A DNA stretch of 63,130 bases, from contig VGHK01000009.1 of the NCBI GenBank assembly GCA_016868305.1, positions 1 to 63,130 of the forward strand, written 5' to 3'. The notes below the pieces were generated by a model that saw nothing but the letters and a program-made list of their open reading frames with translations, was not told where the DNA came from and did not search any database. Shown here in pieces: positions 9,123 through 18,136 of this stretch. The position numbers and the translations under genes were made by a program. Source of the stretch: Betaproteobacteria bacterium (GTDB lineage Bacteria > Pseudomonadota > Gammaproteobacteria > Burkholderiales > Burkholderiaceae_A). How positions within the stretch are numbered: position 1 is the stretch's first letter; each line of letters begins with the position of its first letter.

Positions 9123-9389
9123 ATGACAAATGCTGGGTCTATTCGCGTGAAGTTCTTTGCCTCCATCCGTGAATTCACCGGGGTGGCCGAAGACCGCCTG
9201 CCGATATCCGACACCTGCACGGTGGCGGATGTGCGGGCGGCGCTTGCGGCGCGGGGCGAGATCTGGGAGCGTTGTCTCGGGCCCGCGGCAGTGGTGCGGG
9301 CGGCGGTGAATCAAGAGATCGTGCCAGACGACCATGCGGTAGCAGTGGGTGACGAGGTCGCGTTTTTTCCGCCCGTGACCGGCGGCTAG
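9123..9389 (+). CDS. moaD: Molybdopterin synthase sulfur carrier subunit
   Basis: The 88-residue ubiquitin-like protein ends in the diagnostic Gly-Gly tail (FFPPVTGG), whose terminal thiocarboxylate donates sulfur to precursor Z within the MoaD-MoaE complex. The opening IRVKFFASIREFTGVAED is typical. Two upstream GTG codons (9114 and 9117) are in frame, but the ATG at 9123 fits the family length. It lies 11 bases after moeA and 11 before moaE. Confidence 0.95.
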   Translation: MTNAGSIRVKFFASIREFTGVAEDRLPISDTCTVADVRAALAARGEIWERCLGPAAVVRAAVNQEIVPDDHAVAVGDEVAFFPPVTGG

Positions 9390-9400
9390 GCCCGAGTGCT

Positions 9401-9982
9401 ATGACCCCCGTACATCCTGAAAGCCCTGGAGGCACCGCAACCCCCGCGGGCGTAGCATCCTTTGTTCAGCCAGCGCGTTCTGCCGAGCAGGCGGCTGATG
9501 CGTTACGGGTTCGAATTCAGACCGAGGATTTCGACCTTGGAGAAGAACTGCGCGCACTGCGCAGCCTGCCCTCGGGCGATTTAAATCCTGCCATTGGTGC
9601 GGTGGCGAGCTTTGTCGGCCTGGTACGTGACATAAACGAGGGCGACGCGGTGGCGGTGCTCGAGCTCGAGCACTATCCAGGCATGACCGAAAAGACGATC
9701 GAAGCGATTCTTGATCAGGCGAGCAGCCGTTGGCCCTTGCAGGCAATCCGCGTAATCCATCGGGTAGGCCGTCTGCATCCGACCGATCAGATTGTCTGGG
9801 TGGGTGCGGCCAGTGCCCACCGTGAGGCCGCCTTGCAGGCCTGTGCCTTTGTGATGGATTTTTTGAAGACCCAGGCACCCTTCTGGAAGAAGGAGGCCAC
9901 CCCGCAGGGCCCTCGTTGGGTCGAAGCCCGCGCCTCTGATGACGCGGCGGCGGAGCGCTGGAAGCCTTCTTCTGCGTCTTAA
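9401..9982 (+). CDS. moaE: Molybdopterin synthase catalytic subunit
   Basis: MoaE forms the large subunit of molybdopterin synthase. The conserved core covers GAVASFVGLVRDINEGDAV, LELEHYPGMTEKTIEAI, IHRVGRLHPTDQIVWVG, HREAALQACAFVMDFLKTQ and APFWKKEATPQGPRWVEA, including the active-site lysines. At 193 residues it is longer than the usual 150 or so: roughly 30 extra residues precede the first conserved segment, plus a short Ala-rich C-terminal tail. No nearer in-frame ATG removes the extension, so either it is real or a non-ATG start is used. Confidence 0.95.
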   Translation: MTPVHPESPGGTATPAGVASFVQPARSAEQAADALRVRIQTEDFDLGEELRALRSLPSGDLNPAIGAVASFVGLVRDINEGDAVAVLELEHYPGMTEKTIEAILDQASSRWPLQAIRVIHRVGRLHPTDQIVWVGAASAHREAALQACAFVMDFLKTQAPFWKKEATPQGPRWVEARASDDAAAERWKPSSAS

Positions 9983-10013
9983 TCGCCTGCGAACGGTCTG
10001 AAGTTCTGCTTGT

Positions 10014-11255
10014 ATGGCCACCGACTTTGACTGCCTGGTAATTGGTGCCGGCGTCGTCGGGCTTGCGATTGCTCGAGGCTGCGCACAGCAGGGTTTGGAC
10101 ACGCTGGTGATTGAATCCGCGCCCCGCACAGGCACTGGCACCAGTTCGCGCAATAGCGGGGTCATTCATGCCGGCCTCTACTACCCCGATGGTTCGCGAA
10201 AGGCCGCATGGTGTGTGCGGGGTCGGGCATTGCTGTATGAATACTGCGAGGCCCATCAGGTGCCGCACCGTCGCCTGGGCAAGCTCATTGTGGGGCAGGC
10301 AGAAGACGAACCAGCGCTACAGACCATTGATGACCGGGCCCGTAAGGCGGGGGTAACTGATCTGCAGTGGCTCACCCGCACTGCACTCGCGACGCGCGCG
10401 CCAGAACTGCATGCGGCACACGCGCTGTGGAGCCCCTCTACCGGAATTGTGGACGCCCATGCACTGATGTCGGCCTTCGAGGGCGACCTGCATGATGCGG
10501 GCGGTGCGGTTGCTCTGTCGAGCCGCTTTGTGGGCGCACAGCAGCAGCCCGATGACACCTGGAAGGTAACCGTGGCAGTGGGGTCAGGCCGAGCCCATGG
10601 AGAGGCGCCGGGCGCTGATATCACTGGCAAGAGTTCCTCGGATTCCCCAGAAGATTCCGCAACGGATTGGTTGGCCGATTCAAACATGACCGTGACTGCG
10701 CGTCGCCTAATCAACGCGGCCGGCCTGGATGCCGATGCGGTAGCCGCGCGGATTGAGGGGCATAGTTCTGTGTCGGTACCCCAGATGTATTTCGCCAAGG
10801 GCAGCTATGCCCGGTATTCTGGAAGGTCTCCGTTTTCTTCTCTGGTCTATCCTGCTCCGGTGCCTGGTGGACTGGGTACCCACCTTACCTTGGACATGGG
10901 TGGCCAGGCCCAGTTTGGTCCTGATGTGGAATGGCTGGGGCCGGCAGATGCGGGCCGCGAGCCGGGCACGACCCATGCTGTCATGCCTTATGCGGTGGAC
11001 CCCGAACGGCTTACCCAGTTTGCGCGGGATGTGCAGCGGTGGTGGCCGTCGCTGTCACCCGATGCCCTGCAACCGGGTTATTCCGGAGTGCGGCCCAAGC
11101 TCTCAGCGCCTGGAGCGCCTGCGGCGGATTTTCTCGTTCGGGGTCCAGAGGATGAGCGATGCCCTGGGCTCGTGCAACTCTTTGGCATAGAGTCGCCTGG
11201 CCTTACTGCGAGCCTGGCAATTGCCGAGCATGTTGTTACCTTGGTGCGCGATTAG
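10014..11255 (+). CDS. FAD-dependent oxidoreductase, L-2-hydroxyglutarate oxidase-like
   Basis: The 413-residue DAO-fold flavoenzyme has an N-terminal dinucleotide motif (DCLVIGAGVVGLAIARG) and the LhgO-type signature SSRNSGVIHAGLYYPDGSRKAA. The C-terminal GYSGVRPKLSAPG and GLVQLFGIESPGLTASLAIAEHV complete the FAD-binding pattern. Family members oxidise L-2-hydroxyglutarate to 2-oxoglutarate, passing electrons to the membrane pool. A Ser/Asp-rich insertion at about 185-220 is absent from the usual family layout. It follows moaE by 31 bases on the same strand, although no functional link to Mo cofactor is evident. Exact substrate is unproven. Confidence 0.82.
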   Translation: MATDFDCLVIGAGVVGLAIARGCAQQGLDTLVIESAPRTGTGTSSRNSGVIHAGLYYPDGSRKAAWCVRGRALLYEYCEAHQVPHRRLGKLIVGQAEDEPALQTIDDRARKAGVTDLQWLTRTALATRAPELHAAHALWSPSTGIVDAHALMSAFEGDLHDAGGAVALSSRFVGAQQQPDDTWKVTVAVGSGRAHGEAPGADITGKSSSDSPEDSATDWLADSNMTVTARRLINAAGLDADAVAARIEGHSSVSVPQMYFAKGSYARYSGRSPFSSLVYPAPVPGGLGTHLTLDMGGQAQFGPDVEWLGPADAGREPGTTHAVMPYAVDPERLTQFARDVQRWWPSLSPDALQPGYSGVRPKLSAPGAPAADFLVRGPEDERCPGLVQLFGIESPGLTASLAIAEHVVTLVRD

Positions 11256-11264
11256 GCGAGTGGG

Positions 11265-11759
11265 CTAGCGGTTTGGCGTCTGGGGCATGGCGCAGTCCAC
11301 AGGCTGGGCCTTCAGCACTTCGGTGAGAACCTGCGGGTCGATGCCCACCAGAAAGCCGCGTCGCCCGCCATTGATGTAGATCTTTGAGAGCGCAAGCACG
11401 CTGCGTTCAACATAAATCGGCATGGGCTTGCGCAGGCCAAAGGGCGAGGTGCCACCGACCATATAGCCGGAGTTACGCTGGGCTACCTCGGGCGTGCAGG
11501 GCTCGATCTTCTTCACAATAATTTGGCGGGCAAGGTTCTTGGTAGAGACCTTGCAGTCGCCATGCATGAGCACCACCAGGCCCTTGCCCTGGTCGTCTTG
11601 CATCACAAGGGTCTTCACCACATGGTGTTTGTCTACACCCAATTGTCGCGAAGACTCGGTCGTGCCGCCGTGTTCCACGTAGTCGTAGACATGCTCGGTA
11701 AAGATAATCTGATGGCGCTTGAGCCACTCGGTGGCGGGGGTGGCGGAAACGTGGGTCAT
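11265..11759 (-). CDS. ybaK: Cys-tRNA(Pro) deacylase, YbaK/EbsC family
   Basis: The 164-residue single-domain protein matches YbaK: TPATEWLKRHQIIFTEHVYDY at the start, DKHHVVKTLVMQDDQG, the substrate-pocket GYMVGGTSPFGLRKPMPIYVE and INGGRRGFLVGIDPQVL. YbaK hydrolyses Cys-tRNA(Pro) mischarged by prolyl-tRNA synthetase. It starts 11 bases after the dnaE2 stop on the same strand and so may sit at the tail of the SOS mutagenesis transcript; that would be an inference from spacing only. Confidence 0.93.
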   Translation of the reverse strand: MTHVSATPATEWLKRHQIIFTEHVYDYVEHGGTTESSRQLGVDKHHVVKTLVMQDDQGKGLVVLMHGDCKVSTKNLARQIIVKKIEPCTPEVAQRNSGYMVGGTSPFGLRKPMPIYVERSVLALSKIYINGGRRGFLVGIDPQVLTEVLKAQPVDCAMPQTPNR

Positions 11760-11770
11760 AGGGGGGAAGC

Positions 11771-14700
11771 TTAATGAAAATCGCGCGACGCTGTGGCCAG
11801 CTGCCCCAGGGTCTGGGCCAGCAGCGGGGTATGGTCTTCGAGCCGCAAGACCAGCAGATGCATCACCTGCCCAGGGTCTTCGGGGGCGATATGGGTATCG
11901 CGCTGCCAGCGGCCATAGGCGGTAAGCAGCTGGGCATGCAGCGCCGCCTGACGGTACTTCAGAAAGACATCGGGCCAGACAATCAGGTTGATGCTTCCGG
12001 TCTCATCTTCCAGGGTAATAAAAACCGTGCCTTTGGCGGTGCCTGGGCGTTGTCGGTGGGTGACCAGGCCGCTGGCCCGCGCCAACTGATGCTGCCCAAG
12101 GCCGCGTAGATGGGCAGCGGTCTGGCTTCTAAACCGTGTTGTTAGAAGTGGCCGAATCAGAGACACGGGGTGCTGACCGAGCGTGAGGCCCAGGCTGGCA
12201 TAGTCGGCCAGCAAGTCTTGGGCAGTGCTTGGCTTTGGCAAAAGCCCTTCTGTAAGGGCAGGCTCTTCAAAGGCGCTGTCGCGCAGCACATGGCGTAAGG
12301 GCTCGTGGCCAGCAGCCTGCCAGCTGGCCTGATGGCGATCGCCCGCAAGGCTTGCAAGAGCGCCTGCAGCGGCTAAGGCCTGCAGGTCGGTGCGGGGCAG
12401 TTCGGCCCGCCGGGCAAGGTCTTCTACCGAGGCAAAGGGGCCTTTAGACAAGCGCGCTGCTACCAGCCGCTGCATGCCTGCCTCAGAGAGCTGGGCCACT
12501 CGGTTGAGCCCGAGTCGTACCGGCCAGAGGGCCTGGGCGGACGTGTCTTGTGCAGGCTGGCGAGGAGGCCGCTCAAGAGGCTGTTCAAGGAGCTGCGTAA
12601 GCGGCTGTTCAAGAATGGTCTCCACCATGCTCTTCTGTACACAGACCGGTAGCACCGTGACCCCATGGTTTCGGGCATCGCGGACCAGCTGCGCCGGGGC
12701 ATAAAAGCCCAGCGGCTGGGCATTGAGCAGACCGGCCAGAAAGGCATCGGGATGGTGGCGTTTGATCCAGCAGCTGACATAGACCAGCAGGGCAAAGCTT
12801 GCGGCATGCGACTCCGGAAAGCCGTATTCGCCAAAGCCCTGAATCTGGGCAAAGACCCGCTCGGCAAAGTCGCGGGTATAGCCGCGCATGAGCATGCCGT
12901 TGACGAGTTTTTCGTGAAAGGGCCCGAGGCTACCCCGTCGCCGCCAGGCAGCCATGGCACGGCGCAGCTGGTCAGCCTCTCCGGCGGTAAAGCCCGCCGC
13001 CAGAATCGCCAGCTGCATGACCTGTTCTTGAAAGATTGGTACCCCGAGGGTGCGCTCCAGGGCCTGCCGCACGCCGGGGCTGGGATAGTCCACAGGCTCC
13101 AAGCCCTGCCGGCGCCGCAGATACGGATGGACCATGCCGCCTTGAATGGGGCCGGGCCGGACAATGGCCACCTCGATGACCAGGTCGTAGAAGCATTCTG
13201 GCTTGAGCCGCGGCAGCATGCTCATCTGGGCCCGCGACTCGATCTGAAAGACCCCGATGGTGTCGGCCGCCGAGATCATGGCGTAGGTCTCGGGGTCTTC
13301 CGGCGGAATGTCCTGCATGGGTAGGGCCAGTGCGCTGCGGTCTGGTGTCTGGCCCTGCGGCCCGTTTGGTTTTGAAGGATGGGGATTGGGGCAAGCCCGC
13401 CCGAGGTGCTTTTTTTCGCCCACAAACTCCAAGGCCCGCCGAATGGCAGAGAGCATGCCCAGGGCCAGGACATCGACCTTGAGCAGCCCCAGGGCATCGA
13501 TATCGTCTTTGTCCCACTGAATAATGCTGCGGTCAGCCATGGCAGCGTTTTCAATCGGAACGAGGTCGCTTAAGAGATGTCGGGCAATGACAAAGCCGCC
13601 CACATGTTGTGAGAGGTGCCTGGGAAAGCCCATGATCTGGCTGGCCAGATAGGCCCAGCGGCTGAGCAGGTCTTCAGAGGGCAGGCTGGGTAGCGCGCTG
13701 GCGGGGCTGCCCAGGGTGGTGAGCCGTTCGAGGGCCTCGTGCAGGCTCTGGCCCAGGCCCGCCGCATGAATCTGTTTTCCATCCCACCACTGATGGCCCT
13801 TGGCAGCCTGGTCTACCAGCAGCGGGTCTAGGCCCAAGGCCTTACCAACATCGCGCAGGGCCGAACGGGGCCGATACCGTATGAGGGCGGCCGTCAGGGC
13901 GGCCCGGTCGCGGCCGTATTTGTCGTAGAGGTACTGAATGACCTCTTCGCGCCGCTGGTGCTCGAAGTCGACATCGATGTCGGGTGGCTCGTTGCGTTCT
14001 TTGGAAATGAACCGTTCAAAGAGCATCGACATGCGCGAGGGGTCGACCTCGGTAATGCCCAGGCAGTAGCAGACCGCAGAATTGGCCGCCGAGCCGCGGC
14101 CCTGGCAGAGGATCTTGCGTGACCGGGCAAAGGCCACGATGTCATAAACAGTGAGAAAGTACGGCTCGTAGCGCAGGTCGTGGATCAGGGCGAGTTCGTG
14201 CTCGATCTGCTGGCGTACGGCGGCGGGTAGGCCTTGGGGGTACTGGTCTGAAGGAAACCGTCTGCGGGCGCCCTCTTCGGTAAGGTGGCGCAGCCACTGG
14301 GTGGGAGTCAGCCCCGGGGGCACGATCTCTTCGGGGTATTCGTAGCGCAGTTCGTCTAAAGAAAACTGGCACTGGTCTGCGATGGCCAGACTGTTTTCGA
14401 GCATTTCAGATCGGTAGAGCTGGGCAAGCCGTAGCCGGGGCCGCAGGTATTGTTCTGCATTGGCAGACAGCCGTCGGCCACAGGCCGACAAGGGGGTTGT
14501 GAGCCGAATAGCGGTAAGCAGGTCGGCCAGTGGCTTGTCTTTGCGCCGGTGCATCACAACCTGGCCGACCGCCACCACGGGCAGACCGACCAAGGCGCCT
14601 AGGGCGAGCAGCTGGTCTGCCCAGGCCTTGTCGTCGGCCCGCAGGTGCAGGCTGCAGCCGATAAACACCCGGTCTGCCCAGTGCGCGTGAAGCCATCGGC

Positions 14701-15148
14701 CGGTGCGGTGAAGGTCGACCTCAGGCGCCAGGGGGCTCGGCAGCCAGATGAGCAGGCAGCCGGGCAGGCTCTGGTCTTGGAGCTGCTCGGGGCTGAGCCG
14801 ATAGTCTCCTTTCTCGGCCTGCCTGCGGGCCAGGGTAATGAGCCGGCAGAGCTGGCGCCATCCTTCTCGGTTCTGTACCAGTACCACGAGGTCGAGGGCG
14901 CTAATAGAGGACGAGGAAGCAGAGGCCGGGCTCTGGGCCTGGAGCCGAAACCGTGCCCCATGAATGACCCGAAAGCCTAAGGACTGGGCAGCCAGATGGG
15001 CCCGCACGGCCCCAGAGACCGAGGCCTCATCGGTAATGGCCAGGGCCTGGTAGCCCAAGGCATGGGCACGGGCCACCAGGTCTTCGGGGTGTGAGGCTCC
15101 ATAGAGAAAACTGAAGTTGCTCTGGCAGACCAGCTCGGCGTATTGCAT
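11771..15148 (-). CDS. dnaE2: Error-prone DNA polymerase DnaE2 (ImuC)
   Basis: The 1125-residue C-family polymerase starts with a PHP domain (YAELVCQSNFSFLYGASHPE) and contains the catalytic palm motif PDIDVDFEHQRREEVIQYLY, the fingers segment MQDIPPEDPETYAMI...DTIGVFQIESRAQM, and a C-terminal OB-fold region around RGLGQHQLARASGLVTHRQRPG. DnaE2 performs translesion synthesis with ImuA and ImuB after SOS induction. Its start is 6 bases after the imuB stop. The protein is slightly longer than typical, partly because of a Pro/Gln-rich repeat-like linker near residues 850-875 (LEQPL-type units). Confidence 0.96.
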   Translation of the reverse strand: MQYAELVCQSNFSFLYGASHPEDLVARAHALGYQALAITDEASVSGAVRAHLAAQSLGFRVIHGARFRLQAQSPASASSSSISALDLVVLVQNREGWRQLCRLITLARRQAEKGDYRLSPEQLQDQSLPGCLLIWLPSPLAPEVDLHRTGRWLHAHWADRVFIGCSLHLRADDKAWADQLLALGALVGLPVVAVGQVVMHRRKDKPLADLLTAIRLTTPLSACGRRLSANAEQYLRPRLRLAQLYRSEMLENSLAIADQCQFSLDELRYEYPEEIVPPGLTPTQWLRHLTEEGARRRFPSDQYPQGLPAAVRQQIEHELALIHDLRYEPYFLTVYDIVAFARSRKILCQGRGSAANSAVCYCLGITEVDPSRMSMLFERFISKERNEPPDIDVDFEHQRREEVIQYLYDKYGRDRAALTAALIRYRPRSALRDVGKALGLDPLLVDQAAKGHQWWDGKQIHAAGLGQSLHEALERLTTLGSPASALPSLPSEDLLSRWAYLASQIMGFPRHLSQHVGGFVIARHLLSDLVPIENAAMADRSIIQWDKDDIDALGLLKVDVLALGMLSAIRRALEFVGEKKHLGRACPNPHPSKPNGPQGQTPDRSALALPMQDIPPEDPETYAMISAADTIGVFQIESRAQMSMLPRLKPECFYDLVIEVAIVRPGPIQGGMVHPYLRRRQGLEPVDYPSPGVRQALERTLGVPIFQEQVMQLAILAAGFTAGEADQLRRAMAAWRRRGSLGPFHEKLVNGMLMRGYTRDFAERVFAQIQGFGEYGFPESHAASFALLVYVSCWIKRHHPDAFLAGLLNAQPLGFYAPAQLVRDARNHGVTVLPVCVQKSMVETILEQPLTQLLEQPLERPPRQPAQDTSAQALWPVRLGLNRVAQLSEAGMQRLVAARLSKGPFASVEDLARRAELPRTDLQALAAAGALASLAGDRHQASWQAAGHEPLRHVLRDSAFEEPALTEGLLPKPSTAQDLLADYASLGLTLGQHPVSLIRPLLTTRFRSQTAAHLRGLGQHQLARASGLVTHRQRPGTAKGTVFITLEDETGSINLIVWPDVFLKYRQAALHAQLLTAYGRWQRDTHIAPEDPGQVMHLLVLRLEDHTPLLAQTLGQLATASRDFH

Positions 15149-15154
15149 GACCAG

Positions 15155-16573
15155 CTAGCCAAAAAATCCATGCAGAAACCACTGGTGGCTGGGGCTGCGA
15201 AAGACCCAGACCAGTCGATGGTCGGTGGTCTCGGCGACAAAATAATCGCGCTGTATGGGCTCGGCCCACCAGCCAAACTCCAGCCGCTCGGGGCCGGCCC
15301 GAAGCCGTAATGGCCCGTGGTACTGGGGCTGGTGCCGGCGCACGGTAAGGGCCAGGGGCTCGGGCAGCAGCCAGGTGGGCCGGGGGGCCATGCCGGGCAG
15401 CCCGGCTATAGAGTCTGCATGGGGCTCTATATTGAGCTCGGACGCCTTGCGTGCCGAAGGGCCTGGGGGTGGCGACGCTTCAAAGAAAATGGGCTGTGCC
15501 GCCGGGCGCTTCGCGCGTTGTATGGCTTTTTGCGATCGCTTCGGTGGATGCCAGGGCGCGAGAGCCATAGCCGCTTCGGGCTGGTGGCTGTTGCACAGCG
15601 CTATGCCCAAGATGGACTCTGGCCCCAGCCGGCTCTCTAGCCGCTCGGTGAGCCTCTGCAGTTTTTCAGGTGCCTCTGGCGAGCCCTGCAGTTCTTGGCT
15701 GCCCTGAAAAAGAGTCTGGCTTTTGCCCACCACGGGCTGGGTGTCGGTCACTTCAAGGCTCAGGCCATGCACCTCAGCCACCAGAGGGGTCTGTCGCAGC
15801 CGTTCAAAGACAAGCCGTTCTAAGCGGGTCTGGTCGTTGGTGGGCTCAGAGGGCCTGAGCTCAATAGCCTGCCTGTCTTTGTAGCCTTGCAGCAGGTCAA
15901 TATGCAGTGCCTCAAGCCCTCGATGCTGTGCCTTAAGCCAGCCCGTGCAGGCCGTGAGCAGCCGGTGGCAGGCCTGCTCTAACACCTGGGTATTGTCGGT
16001 AGGAAGGGAAAGAGACACGGTCTGGAAAAACGTTGCCGGCAGCGCGAGCGGCAGACGTGGGTCGGGCAGCCTGCCCTGTGCCTTGTCTAAGGCCTCTAAA
16101 AACTCTGGGCCAAACCGTTGGGCCAGGCCCGCCCGTGGCAGCCTCAGTAGGCTGCCCAGGCTGCTTAGGCCCATACGGGAAAAAGTAGATAGGTGCTTTT
16201 GGGCCTCAGGAATCAATGCCAAGGGCAGGCCGCGAAAGACTTCTTTAGAAAACACCTGGGGCAGCTCGGGCGCCGTGACCCGCCAGGCGGCCGCCCAGTC
16301 GGCGGCCCGCGCCGTAGGGGCCCAGGCCAGCACGGTATTGGGCCAGCCGAGGTCGGCCCAGCCTTTTTGCAATAAGGCCTGGAGTTTTTCGGGCCCGCCC
16401 CAGAGCCTTAGGCTTGCCTGAACCTCAAGCAGCAGGCTATTGGGCCACTGGCCCAGGCAGACCATGGGCGTGAACTGCAGCGCCCACTGGCCAAGCTGCA
16501 GTCGGGTGGGCGCAAAGGCGGCAGGCGATAGGCTATTGCACCCGACTGGGAACTGACAGGCGATCCAGCGCAT
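15155..16573 (-). CDS. imuB: ImuB, catalytically inactive Y-family polymerase-like protein
   Basis: The 472-residue protein has the ImuB opening MRWIACQFP, where active Y-family polymerases carry acidic residues, and the palm-like SLLLEVQASLRLWGG. ImuB is a non-catalytic hub linking DnaE2, ImuA and the beta clamp. The start at 16573 gives the canonical N-terminus; an upstream in-frame ATG (16615) would add 14 residues. Either start overlaps the end of imuA (41 bases with the one chosen). The C-terminal third is Gln/Ser/Pro-rich and then conserved near LLPEPLALTVRRHQPQYHGPLRLRAGPERLEFGWW. Confidence 0.93.
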   Translation of the reverse strand: MRWIACQFPVGCNSLSPAAFAPTRLQLGQWALQFTPMVCLGQWPNSLLLEVQASLRLWGGPEKLQALLQKGWADLGWPNTVLAWAPTARAADWAAAWRVTAPELPQVFSKEVFRGLPLALIPEAQKHLSTFSRMGLSSLGSLLRLPRAGLAQRFGPEFLEALDKAQGRLPDPRLPLALPATFFQTVSLSLPTDNTQVLEQACHRLLTACTGWLKAQHRGLEALHIDLLQGYKDRQAIELRPSEPTNDQTRLERLVFERLRQTPLVAEVHGLSLEVTDTQPVVGKSQTLFQGSQELQGSPEAPEKLQRLTERLESRLGPESILGIALCNSHQPEAAMALAPWHPPKRSQKAIQRAKRPAAQPIFFEASPPPGPSARKASELNIEPHADSIAGLPGMAPRPTWLLPEPLALTVRRHQPQYHGPLRLRAGPERLEFGWWAEPIQRDYFVAETTDHRLVWVFRSPSHQWFLHGFFG

Positions 16574-17312
16574 GCGCGTGGTTCCCTTGGGGCAGGGCCA
16601 TACCCGTGCTGGCAAGATTGGGGCGTACGGGCTGGTGGTGTTCTTGCAGGGGTCGAAGGGCGCGGCTGGCTAAGGGTAGGTTGACCAGAATAGGGTCGAT
16701 CTGGACAGGCCCACGGCGCTTGAGAATATGCACCCCAAGCCCAGGGTACTGGCGTGGCAGCAGGGCAATACGCAGGGGCGCGGCCGACGGCTCTGCCTGG
16801 GCTGCCAGGGGCCGAAACAGAAAGACCGGGCCCTGGGCAAACCGCGCCGCAAGCTGAAACCGGCGAATATGCTCGGCCCGCGTGGGGTTGGGCAGCCAGG
16901 CCAGGAGGGCGCCGAACTGCTGTGACTTAAGGCTCTGCTCGATCGCCCAGAGCCGGTCGGCAGGCGCATGCGCACGCACTACCAGAAACCGCTCGGGGGG
17001 CAGGCCCAGGGCGGCCAGGGCCGGGCCATAGGGCAGCTGCGGGGGCGCCAGCAAGAGGATGTTTTTGTTGGCCTGCGCAAGACGAGACAAGGCGGGCGCC
17101 AGCAGGCGGAGCTCGCCAACGCCCAGGGCCCGTACCAGTAGCTCGGTAAGGCAGCCCACAGGCCAGCCCTTACCGGGCAGCTCGGCATCCAGTGCACTGT
17201 GGCCGCTGGCAACCGATTTTTGCAAGGACTGGGTTTCAGCAGGACTGCAGAGCTGGGCCCGAAGACTGTCTGGCAGGTTGAGGGTGGGGTTACGGAGGTT
17301 GCGGTAGTGCAT
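16533..17312 (-). CDS. imuA: ImuA, RecA-like translesion synthesis protein
   Basis: The 259-residue protein has the ImuA/SulA-like pattern: LDAELPGKGWPVGCLTELL, then GELRLLAPALSRLAQANKNILLLAPP and RFLVVRAHAPADRLWAIEQSLKSQQFGALLAWLP. It is a RecA-fold ATPase-like accessory protein that modulates the DnaE2/ImuB mutasome. A longer open frame extends 68 codons into lexA, but MHYRNLRNP at 17312, 4 bases after the lexA stop, is the sensible start. The order lexA-imuA-imuB-dnaE2 is the classical proteobacterial SOS mutagenesis cassette. Confidence 0.93.
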   Translation of the reverse strand: MHYRNLRNPTLNLPDSLRAQLCSPAETQSLQKSVASGHSALDAELPGKGWPVGCLTELLVRALGVGELRLLAPALSRLAQANKNILLLAPPQLPYGPALAALGLPPERFLVVRAHAPADRLWAIEQSLKSQQFGALLAWLPNPTRAEHIRRFQLAARFAQGPVFLFRPLAAQAEPSAAPLRIALLPRQYPGLGVHILKRRGPVQIDPILVNLPLASRALRPLQEHHQPVRPNLASTGMALPQGNHAHALDRLSVPSRVQ

Positions 17313-17316
17313 GGGC

Positions 17317-18102
17317 TTAGAGCCCTGCGCGGGGGTTACGAATGACGCCAATGCCCAGGCCTTCGATTTCAAGGAAGTCGCGCTCGGGGTCGACCACAAT
17401 GGGCTGGAAATCGGGGTTTTCGGGCAGCAGCAGCACCTGGCTACCATCGCGCTGCAGGCGCTTGACGGTGACCTCGTTTTCGAGCCGGGCCACAACAATT
17501 TGACCGTCGCGGGCATCGGCCAGGCCCCCGTAGAGGCGCTTTACCGCCAGCAGGTCGTCGTGCAGGATGCCAATGTCGCGCATGCTCATGCCCCGCACCT
17601 TGAGCAGATAGTCGGGTGGGTTGGGAAATAGGCCCGCGTCGATCTGGTATTCGGTTTCGATATGTTCGCTTGCCAAAATGGGCGCACCCGCAGCAACCCG
17701 CCCCACCAGAGGAATACGCAGGCCGGCTTCGACGGTGGCCATGGCTTTGATGGCAAACTTTTTAATGCGCTGCACTGGAGAGGCAAGGGATATTTTGCCG
17801 GAATAGTCTTGGGGGTCAGGCGCTGCGACCGCGTCCTCTAGGCCCTCTAGGTGTTCTAGGTGTTCTAGGCCTTCTTGAAGGCCTTCTACAGGGTGAAGCA
17901 GCCGAATGCTGCGTGAGGCCCCAGGCACCATAGAAATAGCCCCCTTGCGTACGAGTGCCTTAAGGTGCTCTTCGGCCGCGTTGGGTGATTTAAACCCCAG
18001 TGCCGCGCAGATATCGAGCCGGGTGGGTGGAAAGCCAGAGTCTTCGATATGCTTGGCAATGAAAGTAAGAATTTCTTGCTGCCGAACGGTAAGTGCTTTC
18101 AT
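17317..18102 (-). CDS. lexA: LexA SOS repressor with long repetitive hinge
   Basis: The 261-residue repressor has an N-terminal winged helix ([25 protein letters not shown], then [18 protein letters not shown]) and a C-terminal S24 autopeptidase domain with cleavage site Ala138-Gly139 ([10 protein letters not shown]), Ser173 (RGMSMRD) and Lys214 (EVTVKRL). It represses SOS genes until RecA-stimulated self-cleavage. Typical LexA proteins are about 200-220 residues with cleavage near 85-90; the excess lies in the hinge, which includes a three-residue repeat (75-89) rich in Leu-Glu. A LexA box sits 19 bases upstream of the start, so autoregulation of the lexA-imuAB-dnaE2 operon is expected. Confidence 0.96.
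   Translation of the reverse strand: MKALTVRQQEILTFIAKHIEDSGFPPTRLDICAALGFKSPNAAEEHLKALVRKGAISMVPGASRSIRLLHPVEGLQEGLEHLEHLEGLEDAVAAPDPQDYSGKISLASPVQRIKKFAIKAMATVEAGLRIPLVGRVAAGAPILASEHIETEYQIDAGLFPNPPDYLLKVRGMSMRDIGILHDDLLAVKRLYGGLADARDGQIVVARLENEVTVKRLQRDGSQVLLLPENPDFQPIVVDPERDFLEIEGLGIGVIRNPRAGL
17836..17880. repeat. 9-bp tandem repeat in the lexA hinge (5 units)
   Basis: Five consecutive 9-base units read CTCTAGGCC, CTCTAGGTG, TTCTAGGTG, TTCTAGGCC and TTCTTGAAG on the plus strand. On the coding strand they give residues 75-89 of LexA, a [G/H]-L-E pattern. The length is a multiple of three, so gain or loss of units would lengthen or shorten the hinge without a frameshift. Confidence 0.8.
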
Positions 18103-18120
18103 CTATAAACCCTTTCAGTG

Positions 18121-18136
18121 CTGTTTTTTTATACAG
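18121..18136. promoter_or_regulatory. LexA operator (CTG-N10-CAG)
   Basis: CTGTTTTTTTATACAG fits the gammaproteobacterial/betaproteobacterial LexA box CTG-N10-CAG, with a perfect right half ATACAGTA. It lies 19 bases upstream of the lexA start (minus) and 28 bases upstream of the ATG of the divergent transporter (plus), the only 62-base gap between the two genes. It should mediate autorepression of lexA-imuA-imuB-dnaE2 and may also affect the transporter. Confidence 0.88.
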
